Source: Pukyongia salina (GTDB lineage: Bacteria > Bacteroidota > Bacteroidia > Flavobacteriales > Flavobacteriaceae). From it: a stretch of DNA of 64,000 nucleotides. Location: assembly GCF_002966125.1 (NCBI RefSeq), contig NZ_CP027062.1, positions 1,240,001 to 1,304,000 of the forward strand, in the 5' to 3' direction. The notes under the pieces were generated by a model that saw only the letters and a program-made list of their open reading frames with translations, did not search any database and was not told the origin of the DNA. Of the stretch, positions 1-9,110 are shown piece by piece. A program made the position numbers and the translations under genes. Within the stretch, counting starts at the first letter, position 1; each line of letters starts with the position of its first letter.

Positions 1-619
1 GATCGGTTATCTTATTTGTTTCTTCTTTATTATTTTCTTCTGAATTCTTTTTGTCGCTATTATTCGTAGCAACGGCATCACGCTTGTTTGGATCGGCTAC
101 CAGTTTCTTATCCCGGATCAGAGGATCATTTTTCTGAAGGTTCTTTTTCTTCACTGAAGATTTTTCCTCTTCAGCCACTGCGGTTTCAACTAAGTTGTCT
201 TTGGATATTACCGCCTTCTCCGATTTATTATTGCTATAGACTTCCTGCTCATTATCCAGGGTAGGATCTGCCTCCATATCTTTTTCTGTGGCAACTTCAA
301 TACCGTCGCCATCATCATTGGTAATGAGTGCGTCTTTAGAATTCTTATCGGTTGTATTCTCTATAGGAGTATTGTCTTCGTCGGTGAGTTGGGTAGTTCC
401 GTCTCCCGGATTGAAGACAGCATTCCCAACAGTAAGTAAAAGGGCAAGAAGGGCGGCAACGCCACCAAGTTTCCACCATAGCGGAATAACCTTGCGGTCC
501 TCCTTTTCCTCCTTTTTAAGTCCGGCCTTAATATTAGACCATGCCTCAGGGGGTGGAGTAGCCTCAAAATTCTGGAAGCGTTCCTGAAAAAGCTTATCTA
601 TGTGCTTTTTTTCCTTCAT
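1..619 (-). CDS. Probable anti-sigma / membrane-anchored regulatory protein, N-terminal part (cut by window edge)
   Basis: Open frame with ATG at 617-619 reading off the left end of the window, so only about 206 N-terminal residues are visible. It begins MKEKKHIDKLFQERFQNFEA, then has a Pro-rich segment, a basic stretch, and one hydrophobic segment near residues 55-75 (WWKLGGVAALLALLLTVGNA). After that comes a long Asp/Glu/Lys/Asn-rich, low-complexity region. This layout is typical of Flavobacteriaceae proteins encoded directly after an ECF sigma factor: a cytoplasmic N-terminus, one membrane span, and often a C-terminal outer-membrane-type barrel, which would lie outside the window. It starts 6 bp after the sigma stop codon, so co-transcription is likely. 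An anti-sigma role is inferred from position only; no classical zinc-binding anti-sigma motif is visible. Confidence 0.75.
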   Translation of the reverse strand, partial: MKEKKHIDKLFQERFQNFEATPPPEAWSNIKAGLKKEEKEDRKVIPLWWKLGGVAALLALLLTVGNAVFNPGDGTTQLTDEDNTPIENTTDKNSKDALITNDDGDGIEVATEKDMEADPTLDNEQEVYSNNKSEKAVISKDNLVETAVAEEEKSSVKKKNLQKNDPLIRDKKLVADPNKRDAVATNNSDKKNSEENNKEETNKITD

Positions 620-625
620 TGCTGC

Positions 626-1156
626 TTACGCTTGTTCTGTGTTATAGATATGTATCTTTTGTTTTAAAATCATTCGCGCTCTGGCTAGATTAGATTTAGA
701 CGTTCCATCGCTAATTCCTAACATTTCGGCTATCTCTTTATGCGAATAACCGTCCAGCACATACAGATTGAAAACCAGTCGATACCTGTCTGGTAATTCC
801 TGGATGATCTTCAGAAGAAAATCCAGAGGAATCGAATTATCTTCAACAACCACATCTTCGTCTTCAAGCTGTGCCTCGTTCGTGATGTCAAAAGCGCGTT
901 GTTTCCTGTACTTCTGAAGTGCGGTATTAACGGTGATTCGTTTTATCCAGCCTTCAAAAGAACCTTTTCCTTCAAATTGCTCTATCCTGTTAAAAATGGT
1001 AAGAAATGAATCCTGTAAATTATCCTGTGCTTCAGCATAATTAGGCGAATACTTGAGACAAATGGAGAAAAGCGTATTTGAGTACTTCTTATACAGCTCT
1101 TCCTGTGCCGTAGCATCCTGTTTCTTACATTGTATGATGAGCTCCTCTAAAGTCAA
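626..1156 (-). CDS. ECF-family RNA polymerase sigma factor
   Basis: 176 residues, normal for an ECF sigma-70 factor. Region 2 lies around residues 25-85, with the -10-recognition/core-binding stretch NLQDSFLTIFNRIEQF and GWIKRITVNTALQKYRK. Region 4 lies around 115-170 with LPDRYRLVFNLYVLDGYSH and a helix-turn-helix KEIAEMLGISDGTSKSNLARAR. An acidic linker (QLEDEDVVVEDN) joins the two. There is no extra C-terminal domain. The partner gene follows after 6 bp. It should direct RNA polymerase to a small regulon, perhaps its own operon. The signal is unknown. Confidence 0.95.
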   Translation of the reverse strand: MTLEELIIQCKKQDATAQEELYKKYSNTLFSICLKYSPNYAEAQDNLQDSFLTIFNRIEQFEGKGSFEGWIKRITVNTALQKYRKQRAFDITNEAQLEDEDVVVEDNSIPLDFLLKIIQELPDRYRLVFNLYVLDGYSHKEIAEMLGISDGTSKSNLARARMILKQKIHIYNTEQA

Positions 1157-1281
1157 ACGCAGTACCTTGATTAATAAAAGCTATACCTTACTAAACTTTG
1201 AAAGTAGGCAACCAAATTAACCAGGGTATCTACATGGGGTAGATGCGAGCGGTTTAAAAGGGTTGCGTTGCCTTAGAAAGA

Positions 1282-2289
1282 TTATGCCTGAACAGCTTCA
1301 ATGGCTTCTTTAATTTTTTGTTCCAGTTCATCCATAAGCTCAGGATTATCTTCAAGCAGTGTTTTTACGGCATCTCTACCTTGTCCTAATTTGGTGTCGT
1401 CATAGCTAAACCATGAGCCGCTTTTTTTAATGATCTCGAAGTCGACCCCGAGGTCGATGATCTCTCCTACTTTAGAGATTCCTGTGCCGTACATGATATC
1501 AAATTCGGCAGTTTTAAAGGGCGGGGCCACCTTGTTCTTCACAACCTTCACCCGGGTTTTATTACCACGGGCCTCGCTGTTAGAGTCTTTTATCTGGGTA
1601 GATCTTCTAATGTCCAGGCGCACGGACGCATAGAATTTTAGTGCATTCCCACCTGTGGTGGTTTCGGGATTTCCGAACATAACGCCTATTTTCTCTCTCA
1701 GCTGGTTAATAAAGATAACCGTACAATTGGTCTTGCTTATAGATCCGGTTAATTTTCGGAGGGCCTGGGACATCAAACGAGCGTGCAGTCCCATTTTACT
1801 ATCGCCCATTTCTCCTTCTATTTCACTTTTTGGGGTTAATGCTGCCACCGAATCGATTATGATGATATCAATCGCGCCGCTACGAATTAAATTATCTGCG
1901 ATCTCCAGGGCCTGTTCCCCGTTATCTGGTTGGGAAATAATGAGGTTTTCAATATCAACTCCAAGTTTTTCCGCATAGTAGCGATCAAAGGCGTGCTCCG
2001 CATCGATAAAAGCAGCTATGCCCCCTTTTTTCTGAGCTTCTGCGATCGCATGAAGGGTTAATGTGGTTTTACCGGAAGATTCCGGACCGTAGATCTCGAT
2101 CACTCTTCCGCGGGGATATCCGCCTACTCCCAAGGCAATATCCAGTCCCAGAGAACCGGTTGGGATCACCTCAACCTCCTGAACGGCAGAGTCGCCCATT
2201 TTCATAACCGTACCCTTACCGTAGGTTTTATCTAATTTGTCTAAAGTTAATTTTAATGCTTTTAATTTGGCGTCTTTTTCGTTACTCAT
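1282..2289 (-). CDS. recA: Recombinase RecA
   Basis: 335 residues. RecA is the ATP-dependent strand-exchange protein for homologous recombination and the SOS co-protease. Walker A is GPESSGKT (residues 68-75), Walker B lies in [10 protein letters not shown], and the L2 DNA-binding loop includes [18 protein letters not shown]. The C-terminus is short and acidic/charged. The gene stands alone: 160 bp separate its start from the divergent trhO, and that gap holds back-to-back promoter-like boxes. No recX or lexA neighbour is present, and I see no LexA-type palindrome in front of it. Confidence 0.99.
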   Translation of the reverse strand: MSNEKDAKLKALKLTLDKLDKTYGKGTVMKMGDSAVQEVEVIPTGSLGLDIALGVGGYPRGRVIEIYGPESSGKTTLTLHAIAEAQKKGGIAAFIDAEHAFDRYYAEKLGVDIENLIISQPDNGEQALEIADNLIRSGAIDIIIIDSVAALTPKSEIEGEMGDSKMGLHARLMSQALRKLTGSISKTNCTVIFINQLREKIGVMFGNPETTTGGNALKFYASVRLDIRRSTQIKDSNSEARGNKTRVKVVKNKVAPPFKTAEFDIMYGTGISKVGEIIDLGVDFEIIKKSGSWFSYDDTKLGQGRDAVKTLLEDNPELMDELEQKIKEAIEAVQA

Positions 2290-2319
2290 CGTATAAATTT
2301 TTGTTTGGGAGTCAGTAGG

Positions 2320-2352
2320 CTAAGTTACTATTTCTTTGTGTTCACAGCAAAA
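2320..2352 (-). promoter_or_regulatory. Candidate recA promoter (Bacteroidota type)
   Basis: On the minus strand, TTTG (2351-2348) is followed by a 20-nt spacer and TAACTTAG (2327-2320), one mismatch from the TAnnTTTG consensus of Bacteroidota housekeeping promoters. The recA ATG is 31 bp downstream. Confidence 0.5.
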
Positions 2353-2375
2353 GGAAAAACGGGGCTTGATCAATT

Positions 2376-2406
2376 TTTGTTAACAAGAATGAAAAGCGTA
2401 ATTTTA
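2376..2406 (+). promoter_or_regulatory. Candidate trhO promoter (Bacteroidota type)
   Basis: TTTG (2376-2379), a 19-nt spacer and TAATTTTA (2399-2406) fit the -33/-7 consensus except for the last base. The ATG lies 44 bp beyond the -7 box. Confidence 0.55.
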
Positions 2407-2449
2407 CGCCCTTATTACATTTTATCTTTTCACTAAAACCAAGTATAGC

Positions 2450-3481
2450 ATGCAACTGTACAATACTTTAAGTGCAAAAGAAAGAGCGGCCTTGCTGGAA
2501 GAAGCAGGGGAAGATCGGCTTACTCTTTCTTTTTATCAATATGCCAAGATTGGCAATCCCAAACTCTTTCGAAATCACCTTTTTATCGCATGGAACGAAA
2601 TGGACGTTCTGGGTAGGATCTATGTAGCTCACGAAGGGATAAATGCCCAGTTATCGGTTCCTGCAAAGAACTTCGAAACTTTTAAGAATTTTCTGGATGG
2701 AATTTATTTTCTGAAGGATGTGCGCCTCAATATCGCGATTGAGCAGGACCTGAAATCGTTCCTTAAACTTAAAGTTAAGGTGCGGAAAAAGATCGTAGCC
2801 GATGGTCTTAACGACGAAACCTTCGATGTGAGAAACAAAGGGATTCATGTAGATGCCGAAAAATTCAACGAACTTATTGAAGATCCTGATACAGTGCTGG
2901 TAGATATGAGAAATCACTACGAGAGTGAGATCGGCCATTTCCAGGGAGCTATTACTCCAGATGTTGACACATTCAGGGATTCTCTTCCTATCATCGAAAA
3001 GGATCTCTCCAGTTTTAAGGAAGACAAGAACCTGGTTATGTATTGTACTGGAGGTATCCGTTGCGAGAAAGCCAGCGCTTACTATAAGCACAAGGGTTTT
3101 AAAAAAGTATATCAGCTTGAAGGCGGCATAATAGAATATGCCAGACAAGTAAAGAATAAAGGCCTTGAGAATAAATTCATTGGGAAGAACTTTGTGTTCG
3201 ATCACCGCAGGGGTGAGCGAATTTCGGAGGAGGTGATCGCAAACTGTCATCAATGCGGACAACCGTGCGACACCCACGTAAATTGTGCCAACGAGGCCTG
3301 CCACCTGCTTTTTATTCAGTGTGAGGCATGTGCCGAAAAAATGGAAAATTGCTGCAGTAGTGAATGTTTGGAAGTGATCCAACTTCCGTATGAAGAGCAA
3401 AAAAAGTTAAGGAGCGGAAAGCACAACAGCAATAAAATTTTTAAAAAAGGCCGTTCCGAAAAACTCAAATTCAAAAAGTAA
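2450..3481 (+). CDS. trhO: Oxygen-dependent tRNA uridine(34) hydroxylase TrhO (rhodanese family, UPF0176)
   Basis: 343 residues. The family hydroxylates U34 of certain tRNAs to 5-hydroxyuridine using O2. The N-terminal ~110 residues form the conserved ferredoxin-like/acylphosphatase-type domain. A rhodanese domain follows (about 140-235) with catalytic loop YCTGGIRCEKA; Cys199 is the expected active-site residue and Cys205 the family's second Cys. A Cys-rich segment near 265-305 (CHQCGQPC, CANEAC, CEACAEKMENCC) looks like a metal-binding site, as in many homologues. The tail is basic. It is monocistronic, with its own candidate promoter divergent from recA. Confidence 0.95.
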   Translation: MQLYNTLSAKERAALLEEAGEDRLTLSFYQYAKIGNPKLFRNHLFIAWNEMDVLGRIYVAHEGINAQLSVPAKNFETFKNFLDGIYFLKDVRLNIAIEQDLKSFLKLKVKVRKKIVADGLNDETFDVRNKGIHVDAEKFNELIEDPDTVLVDMRNHYESEIGHFQGAITPDVDTFRDSLPIIEKDLSSFKEDKNLVMYCTGGIRCEKASAYYKHKGFKKVYQLEGGIIEYARQVKNKGLENKFIGKNFVFDHRRGERISEEVIANCHQCGQPCDTHVNCANEACHLLFIQCEACAEKMENCCSSECLEVIQLPYEEQKKLRSGKHNSNKIFKKGRSEKLKFKK

Positions 3482-3575
3482 GGCTTCCATAGTATTTTTG
3501 GTATCTTTACAGGATTGAGTAATTGTTTAATCTACGTCCTGCTTTTGGCTTAAAGGCAGGCTTTATATATAAAAT

Positions 3576-4742
3576 ATGGGCTGTACTAGCTGCGCTACGG
3601 GTGCCAACGGACAGCCAAAAGGATGCAGGAACAACGGTACCTGCGGATCTGATGGCTGTAATAAACTAACGGTATTCGACTGGCTTTCCAATATGTCGCT
3701 TCCGGGAGATCAGAAACCATTTAATGGGGTGGAAGTACGCTTTAAGAATGGAAGAAAACACTTCTATCAAAATTCGGAGAATTTATCCCTTAGTATAGGC
3801 GATGTTGTCGCCACCGAAGCCTCCCCGGGCCATGACATTGGTATAGTTACCCTAACCGGCGAACTTGTTAGAGTTCAGATGAAAAAGAAATCTGAATCTA
3901 CCGATGTGGAGGCCTTACCCAAGATCTACCGAAAGGCTACTCAAAAAGACATTGATATTTGGCAAAAGTGCCGGGAAAAAGAACTATCGGTTCAGAAGCA
4001 ATCCAGAGAGATCGCCATGGCACTCGGACTTAAAATGAAAATTAGCGATGTGGAGTACCAGGGGGACGGATCGAAAGCGATCTTCTATTATACAGCAGAA
4101 GAGCGAGTGGATTTCAGACAGCTGATCAAAGATTTTGCCCGAACCTTCAGTACTCGAATTGAAATGAAACAGGTAGGGTTCAGGCAGGAAGCTGCGCGTT
4201 TGGGTGGAGTGGGTTCCTGCGGAAGAGAACTGTGTTGTTCTACATGGCTAACCGATTTCAGGTCGGTGAATACCTCGGCGGCTCGCTACCAGCAACTTTC
4301 ACTAAACCCACTTAAACTGGCCGGCCAGTGTGGGAAATTGAAATGCTGTCTCAATTACGAACTGGACACCTATATGGAGGCGCTGGAGGAATTCCCGAAG
4401 ACAGACATAAAACTGAAAACCGAAAAAGGGACAGCCAGTTGCCAGAAAATAGATATTTTTAAACGACTTATGTGGTTTGCTTACGACAAGGATGGGATGA
4501 ACTGGCATCAACTTTACGTAGATAAGGTAAATGAGATCATTGCCATCAATAAGAAAGGCAAAACGGTTGCCAGCATAGAGGAATATATTGAAGATGTTAT
4601 TGAATCTGATAGTAAGCTGTTCAATAATGTTGTTGGGCAGGATAGCTTAACTCGATTCGACCAGCCTAAGCGCCGCCGCAATAAACGCCGATCCAAGAAC
4701 CGAAATCGCAGTCGCAGCAGAAATACGAAAAAGAATGGGTAG
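3576..4742 (+). CDS. ricT: PSP1-domain protein RicT
   Basis: 388 residues. Homologues (B. subtilis YaaT/RicT) form an Fe-S containing complex that influences RNase Y and mRNA maturation; whether it does so in Bacteroidota is unknown. The N-terminus is Cys-rich (MGCTSCATGANGQPKGC). The PSP1 core spans about 90-270, with the signature cysteines GSCGRELCCSTW and GQCGKLKCCLNYE. The C-terminal 25 residues are strongly basic (Arg/Lys/Asn/Ser), suggesting nucleic-acid contact. Its last 8 bp overlap the gldH start, so the two are translationally coupled. ricT-gldH-PBP1A is a common order in Flavobacteriaceae. Confidence 0.9.
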   Translation: MGCTSCATGANGQPKGCRNNGTCGSDGCNKLTVFDWLSNMSLPGDQKPFNGVEVRFKNGRKHFYQNSENLSLSIGDVVATEASPGHDIGIVTLTGELVRVQMKKKSESTDVEALPKIYRKATQKDIDIWQKCREKELSVQKQSREIAMALGLKMKISDVEYQGDGSKAIFYYTAEERVDFRQLIKDFARTFSTRIEMKQVGFRQEAARLGGVGSCGRELCCSTWLTDFRSVNTSAARYQQLSLNPLKLAGQCGKLKCCLNYELDTYMEALEEFPKTDIKLKTEKGTASCQKIDIFKRLMWFAYDKDGMNWHQLYVDKVNEIIAINKKGKTVASIEEYIEDVIESDSKLFNNVVGQDSLTRFDQPKRRRNKRRSKNRNRSRSRNTKKNG

Positions 4743-5223
4743 AGCTGTTGTATTACTTTTGCTGGCTCTGATAGCGGCGTCCTGTACTTCGGATATCGTA
4801 GTTTCGGAAAGCAGGTCGTTACCGGGGTACTGGGACAAGGATGAAATTGTCGAATTCTCGATACCGCAGTTGGATTCATTGAAGAAGTACAACGTCTTTG
4901 TGAACATTAGAAACACCAATGATTATCCCTATAATAACTTATTCCTTATCATCTCTATGGAGTTTCCGTATGGCAAGACCATTGTAGACACCCTGGAGTA
5001 TAAAATGGCGTATCCTAATGGTGAGTGGATGGGTGAAGGTATTGGAAATGTGAAGGAAAACAAACTTTGGTATAAGGAGAACGTGTCCTTTTTCGAAGAT
5101 GGGAATTATAACATAACTATAACACATGCCGTTCGCAATAACGGTGAGGTTGAAGGCGTTAGGAGACTTGAAGGAATAACCGATGTGGGGTACAGTATAG
5201 AGGAAATAAAACAAGATCCGTAA
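4735..5223 (+). CDS. gldH: Gliding motility lipoprotein GldH
   Basis: 162 residues. A short signal peptide ends in a lipobox (LIAASC, lipidated Cys17). The mature part is a beta-rich domain with the GldH pattern (GYWDKDEIVEFSI; PYNNLFLIISMEFP; YNITITHAVRNN). In Flavobacterium johnsoniae GldH is a periplasm-facing lipoprotein needed for gliding motility and chitin use. It starts inside ricT and ends 1 nt before the PBP1A start, so it sits in a three-gene operon. Its presence points to a gliding, type IX-secretion lineage, although no other gld or spr genes are in the window. Confidence 0.93.
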   Translation: MGRAVVLLLLALIAASCTSDIVVSESRSLPGYWDKDEIVEFSIPQLDSLKKYNVFVNIRNTNDYPYNNLFLIISMEFPYGKTIVDTLEYKMAYPNGEWMGEGIGNVKENKLWYKENVSFFEDGNYNITITHAVRNNGEVEGVRRLEGITDVGYSIEEIKQDP

Positions 5224-5224
5224 A

Positions 5225-7534
5225 ATGGCAAAGGCGAAAACTACAAAGAAGAAAAATGCAGCTCAAGGAGAGCAAAAACATATTCGTACGTTCTGGAAGT
5301 TATTTGGCGGACTAATTGTACTGGTGTTACTGGTATTTTTGCTGGCTTCCTGGGGTGTTTTTGGCAGTTTACCAGACGAAACAAGTCTCGAGAACCCGGA
5401 GAAGAATCTGGCAACTCAGATCATTGGTTCTGATGGGGTGACTCTGGGCACCTTCTACAAGCAGAATCGAACTCCTGTAAAGTATGAAGACCTGCCAGAC
5501 CATCTGGTAAATTCACTTATCGCAACCGAAGATGTTCGGTTTTACGACCATTCAGGAATAGATGCCAAGGGAACCGTTCGCGCCATAGTTTTTCTGGGAT
5601 CCAAAGGAGGTGCGAGTACCATATCGCAACAGCTCGCGAAATTATTCTTCACCGAGCAGGTTTCCCGAAATAAACTTGAGCGAGGGATTCAGAAAATAAA
5701 AGAATGGATCATTGCCACCCGATTGGAAAGGCGGTATACCAAGGAAGAAATCATAACCATGTATTTCAATGAGTACGATTTCGGAAATCAGGCAGTTGGA
5801 ATACAATCGGCCTCCAAAATTTATTTCAGTAAAGAACCCATAGAATTAACCACCACCGAAGCCGCAACCCTGGTTGGGATGTTTAAAAATTCTTCCTTGT
5901 ACAATCCTTTGAGGAACCCGGTTGGCGTAAAGAATAGAAGAAATGTAGTACTGGCCCAGATGGCAAAGTATGATTTCATCACCAATGAGGTTAAAGATTC
6001 ATTACAGGCTTTAGATCTTAATCTTCGTTATTCTCCTCAGGGTCACAATGAAGGGATCGCAACCTATTTTAGAGAGTACGCGCGCGCATTTATGGCAGAC
6101 TGGGTACAAGAGAATCCCAAGAGTGATGGTACTAAATACAACATTTACACCGACGGTTTAAAGATTTACACCACCATCGATTCTAAGATGCAGGAATATG
6201 CCGAAGAGGCTATGGATATGCACATGGCGAATCTTCAGAAAGAGTTCGATGCCCAGAACGAAAAGAATAAAACAGCTCCATTCCGGGATATCACTCCCGA
6301 AGAAACCAATAAAATTATGGATGCGGCTATACAGCGGTCGGACAGATGGAGGGTGATGAAAAAGCAAGGCAAGTCTGAAAAAGAGATACGGGAGAGCTTT
6401 AAGAAGGAACGTAAAATGAGTATTTTTTCGTGGCGCGGCGATATAGATACAGTCATGACACCCCTGGACTCTATTCGATACTATAAAGGGATCCTGCAGG
6501 CGTCACTTATGTCTATGAACCCGCAAACGGGTGAAGTAAAGGCCTGGGTGGGAGGAATAGATTACAAGCATTTTAAATACGACATGGTAAAAACGGGTCA
6601 GCGGCAAATTGGTTCAACTTTTAAGCCGTTTGTGTATGCAACGGCCATAGACCAGATGCATATGTCGCCCTGTGATACCTTACCAGATACTCCTTATACT
6701 ATCCCACAGGGGAAGTACGGGCTGCTAAAACCCTGGACCCCGAAGAATTCCGGTGCTATTTCCGGGGGGCATCTCACCCTTAGAGCCGCTCTGGCGCAAT
6801 CGATCAACACCATTACTGCCAGACTAATAGATCGTGTTGGGCCTCAGCCTGTGATCGATCTGGTTGCAAAAATGGAAGTGGATACCGAAGATATTCCGGC
6901 AGTTCCATCTATTGCGCTGGGAACTCCAGATGTAACTCTTTATGAGATGGTTGGCGCTTATAGTACGTTTGCCAATCAAGGGGTGTATATAAGGCCTACG
7001 CTCATTCAGCGTATTGAAGACAAAAACGGTACTGTGCTTTATCAAAATGTTCCTCACACTCGTGATGTAATTAGCGACGAGACGGCCTACGTAACTGTTA
7101 GTTTAATGGAAGGAGTTACCCAATCCGGGTCCGGATCGAGGTTACGACATACCTGGAGAGGAGGCGACCCTGTTTATAAGAAAGTAGTTACCGGGTATCC
7201 TTATGGCTTTAAAAACCCCATTGCCGGGAAAACCGGGACGACACAAAACAATAGCGACGGCTGGTTTATGGGAATGGTTCCTAACCTGGCTACTGGTGTA
7301 TGGGTAGGCGGCGAGGACCGCGCAACTCATTTTGGCAGTACAGCATATGGGCAGGGAGCGACAATGGCATTACCTATCTGGGCAATTTATATGAAGAAAT
7401 GCTATGAGGACGAATCTTTGAATATCTCCAATAGTGGGTTTGTGAAACCGGATAAGATCTCCATAGCAACCAATTGTGCGCAATGGAAAGAAGAGAACAG
7501 CGGAGGAGAAATACCAGACGAGTTCGATCTCTAG
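5225..7534 (+). CDS. Class A penicillin-binding protein (PBP1A, bifunctional transglycosylase/transpeptidase)
   Basis: 769 residues. A short cytoplasmic Lys-rich N-terminus is followed by a single span near 27-48 (LIVLVLLVFLLASWGVF). The GT51 glycosyltransferase domain (about 75-250) has the catalytic-Glu motif ATEDVRFYDHSGID and GGASTISQQLAK. The transpeptidase domain (about 420-720) has the SxxK motif GSTFKPF, SIN (SxN) and GKTGTT. It polymerises and crosslinks peptidoglycan in the periplasm. It lies one nucleotide after gldH. Length and motifs are complete. Confidence 0.96.
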   Translation: MAKAKTTKKKNAAQGEQKHIRTFWKLFGGLIVLVLLVFLLASWGVFGSLPDETSLENPEKNLATQIIGSDGVTLGTFYKQNRTPVKYEDLPDHLVNSLIATEDVRFYDHSGIDAKGTVRAIVFLGSKGGASTISQQLAKLFFTEQVSRNKLERGIQKIKEWIIATRLERRYTKEEIITMYFNEYDFGNQAVGIQSASKIYFSKEPIELTTTEAATLVGMFKNSSLYNPLRNPVGVKNRRNVVLAQMAKYDFITNEVKDSLQALDLNLRYSPQGHNEGIATYFREYARAFMADWVQENPKSDGTKYNIYTDGLKIYTTIDSKMQEYAEEAMDMHMANLQKEFDAQNEKNKTAPFRDITPEETNKIMDAAIQRSDRWRVMKKQGKSEKEIRESFKKERKMSIFSWRGDIDTVMTPLDSIRYYKGILQASLMSMNPQTGEVKAWVGGIDYKHFKYDMVKTGQRQIGSTFKPFVYATAIDQMHMSPCDTLPDTPYTIPQGKYGLLKPWTPKNSGAISGGHLTLRAALAQSINTITARLIDRVGPQPVIDLVAKMEVDTEDIPAVPSIALGTPDVTLYEMVGAYSTFANQGVYIRPTLIQRIEDKNGTVLYQNVPHTRDVISDETAYVTVSLMEGVTQSGSGSRLRHTWRGGDPVYKKVVTGYPYGFKNPIAGKTGTTQNNSDGWFMGMVPNLATGVWVGGEDRATHFGSTAYGQGATMALPIWAIYMKKCYEDESLNISNSGFVKPDKISIATNCAQWKEENSGGEIPDEFDL

Positions 7535-7620
7535 TGAATTCCGAAATGACACGAAATTTCTTGCCGTAGGAAGTTTTATTACTGCCCTAATTTTCGTAAT
7601 TTTTCATAAAAATAATTTAC

Positions 7621-8319
7621 ATGATAAATAAGACTGTTGCCAATGTTCGTGAAGCTTGTGAAGGTATAAAGGATGGAATGACGTTTATGTTAGGCGGCTT
7701 TGGTTTAAGTGGAATTCCTGAAAACTGTATTGCGGAATTAGTACGGAGAGAAGTGCGGGATGTTACCTGTATTTCCAACAATGCGGGGGTGGATGATTTT
7801 GGGCTCGGACTGCTACTTCAGAAAAAACAGATAAAAAAAATGATCTCTTCTTATGTAGGAGAGAACGCCGAATTTGAGCGGCAAATGCTGAGTGGGGAGC
7901 TTGAAGTAGAACTAATTCCCCAGGGGACACTCGCCCAACGTTGTCAGGCAGCCCAGAGTGGCATACCTGCCTTCTTTACCCCGGCCGGTTATGGAACAGA
8001 AGTAGGAGAAGGGAAAGAATCACGTGAGTTCAATGGTAAGATGCATTTGATGGAATACGCTTTTAAAGCCGATTTTGGCTTTGTAAAGGCATGGAAAGGA
8101 GATACCGCCGGAAACCTCATTTTTAAAGGTACTGCCCGAAATTTTAACCCAAATATGGCCGGTGCGGCTGCCATCACTGTAGCGGAAGTTGAAGAATTGG
8201 TTCCTGCGGGAGAGCTCGACCCAAACCACATCCATATTCCCGGAATATTCGTGCAACGAATTTTTAAAGGAGAGCGGTACGAGAAACGTATTGAGCAGCG
8301 AACGGTAAGGCCAAAATAA
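7621..8319 (+). CDS. scoA: 3-oxoacid CoA-transferase subunit A
   Basis: 232 residues, family I CoA-transferase alpha subunit. The N-terminal glycine-rich loop is [35 protein letters not shown] and [17 protein letters not shown] are conserved. It should pair with the subunit B at 10468-11121 to move CoA from succinyl-CoA to acetoacetate or a similar acid (ketone-body/leucine catabolism). Unusually, subunit B is not next door: a LuxR regulator follows after 11 bp and an opposed serine hydrolase lies between. The 86-bp leader contains AT-rich TAATTTT boxes but no clear -33 element. Confidence 0.95.
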   Translation: MINKTVANVREACEGIKDGMTFMLGGFGLSGIPENCIAELVRREVRDVTCISNNAGVDDFGLGLLLQKKQIKKMISSYVGENAEFERQMLSGELEVELIPQGTLAQRCQAAQSGIPAFFTPAGYGTEVGEGKESREFNGKMHLMEYAFKADFGFVKAWKGDTAGNLIFKGTARNFNPNMAGAAAITVAEVEELVPAGELDPNHIHIPGIFVQRIFKGERYEKRIEQRTVRPK

Positions 8320-8330
8320 AATCACATTGT

Positions 8331-9110
8331 ATGTCTAAGAGGGACATTAATCCGGCGACTGCTTATATAATCCTTGAAAGAGATTGGCAGAAGGTTGTTG
8401 GGATTACTCCTCAAATACTCAAAGACCAGATCGTTGCCGAACAAATTGAACAATTAGTTTCGTTTAAAACGGGCCTGGGAAGTTCTGCGCTCACGGTGGT
8501 CGATCTTGAAAAAAATCAATACTTGTATGTAGATGATCGGATTGAAATGGTGACAGGTCTTGCTCGCGAATTGTATCTTCGGAAAGGCCCCAGACACATC
8601 ATGACCCATGCACGACTCAGTCAGATCCCAAGAATTATAAGCTCTACTATTCATCAAAGGAAATTTTTTGGCAGGTTAAAGCCCGATGAATACGAAAGAT
8701 ATATTGTAAATAGAGAGTTTTGTTATAAGCCCGGTAAAGTGGGTGAAATCTGGGTGTTGCATCAGGTGTTCAAACATCTCAAGAACCCTATGGGAAAGAT
8801 TTTCGCCATAGCCTCTCTACAAACAAATATAAATGCCTTTAAGTTCGATTCGAAGTTCCGTTATTATATCTACGACCGTATGGTAAACCAGATCATTCAT
8901 CCAAAAAGGTTGAATCCTGTGGATATCAGGTCGAAAGTTCTATCCAGTAGAGAAAAGGAAATAATAGAACTTCTGGCAATTGGCTGGAACAACAATCAGG
9001 TTGCCGATAAGTTGAACATAAGTTATCATACAGTTCGCACTCACCGAAAGAATATTTTCAAAAAACTCAATTGTTCAAATATCGTTGAACTCATTCAGCT
9101 AATAAAATAG
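8331..9110 (+). CDS. LuxR-type helix-turn-helix transcriptional regulator
   Basis: 259 residues. The C-terminal 60 form a GerE/LuxR HTH (LSSREKEIIELLAIGWNNNQ, VADKLNISYHTVRTHRKNIF). The N-terminal ~190 residues are a globular, probably PAS-like or ligand-binding sensor domain with no receiver aspartate pattern, so it is not an obvious response regulator. It starts 11 bp after scoA and is probably co-transcribed with it. Its stop codon abuts the stop codon of the convergent serine hydrolase with no gap and no terminator. The perfect palindrome at 10395-10414 upstream of scoB is a plausible binding site, which is inference. Confidence 0.88.
   Translation: MSKRDINPATAYIILERDWQKVVGITPQILKDQIVAEQIEQLVSFKTGLGSSALTVVDLEKNQYLYVDDRIEMVTGLARELYLRKGPRHIMTHARLSQIPRIISSTIHQRKFFGRLKPDEYERYIVNREFCYKPGKVGEIWVLHQVFKHLKNPMGKIFAIASLQTNINAFKFDSKFRYYIYDRMVNQIIHPKRLNPVDIRSKVLSSREKEIIELLAIGWNNNQVADKLNISYHTVRTHRKNIFKKLNCSNIVELIQLIK

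Noticed and set aside
288-587. 99-codon plus-strand frame and a 68-codon minus-strand frame at 361-567
   Set aside because: Both are in other frames of the anti-sigma-like gene (1-619, minus); composition is serine-rich shadow without any family pattern.
2651-3400. 249-codon minus-strand frame
   Set aside because: Fully antisense to trhO, whose rhodanese motifs are intact; no domain visible in the antisense product.
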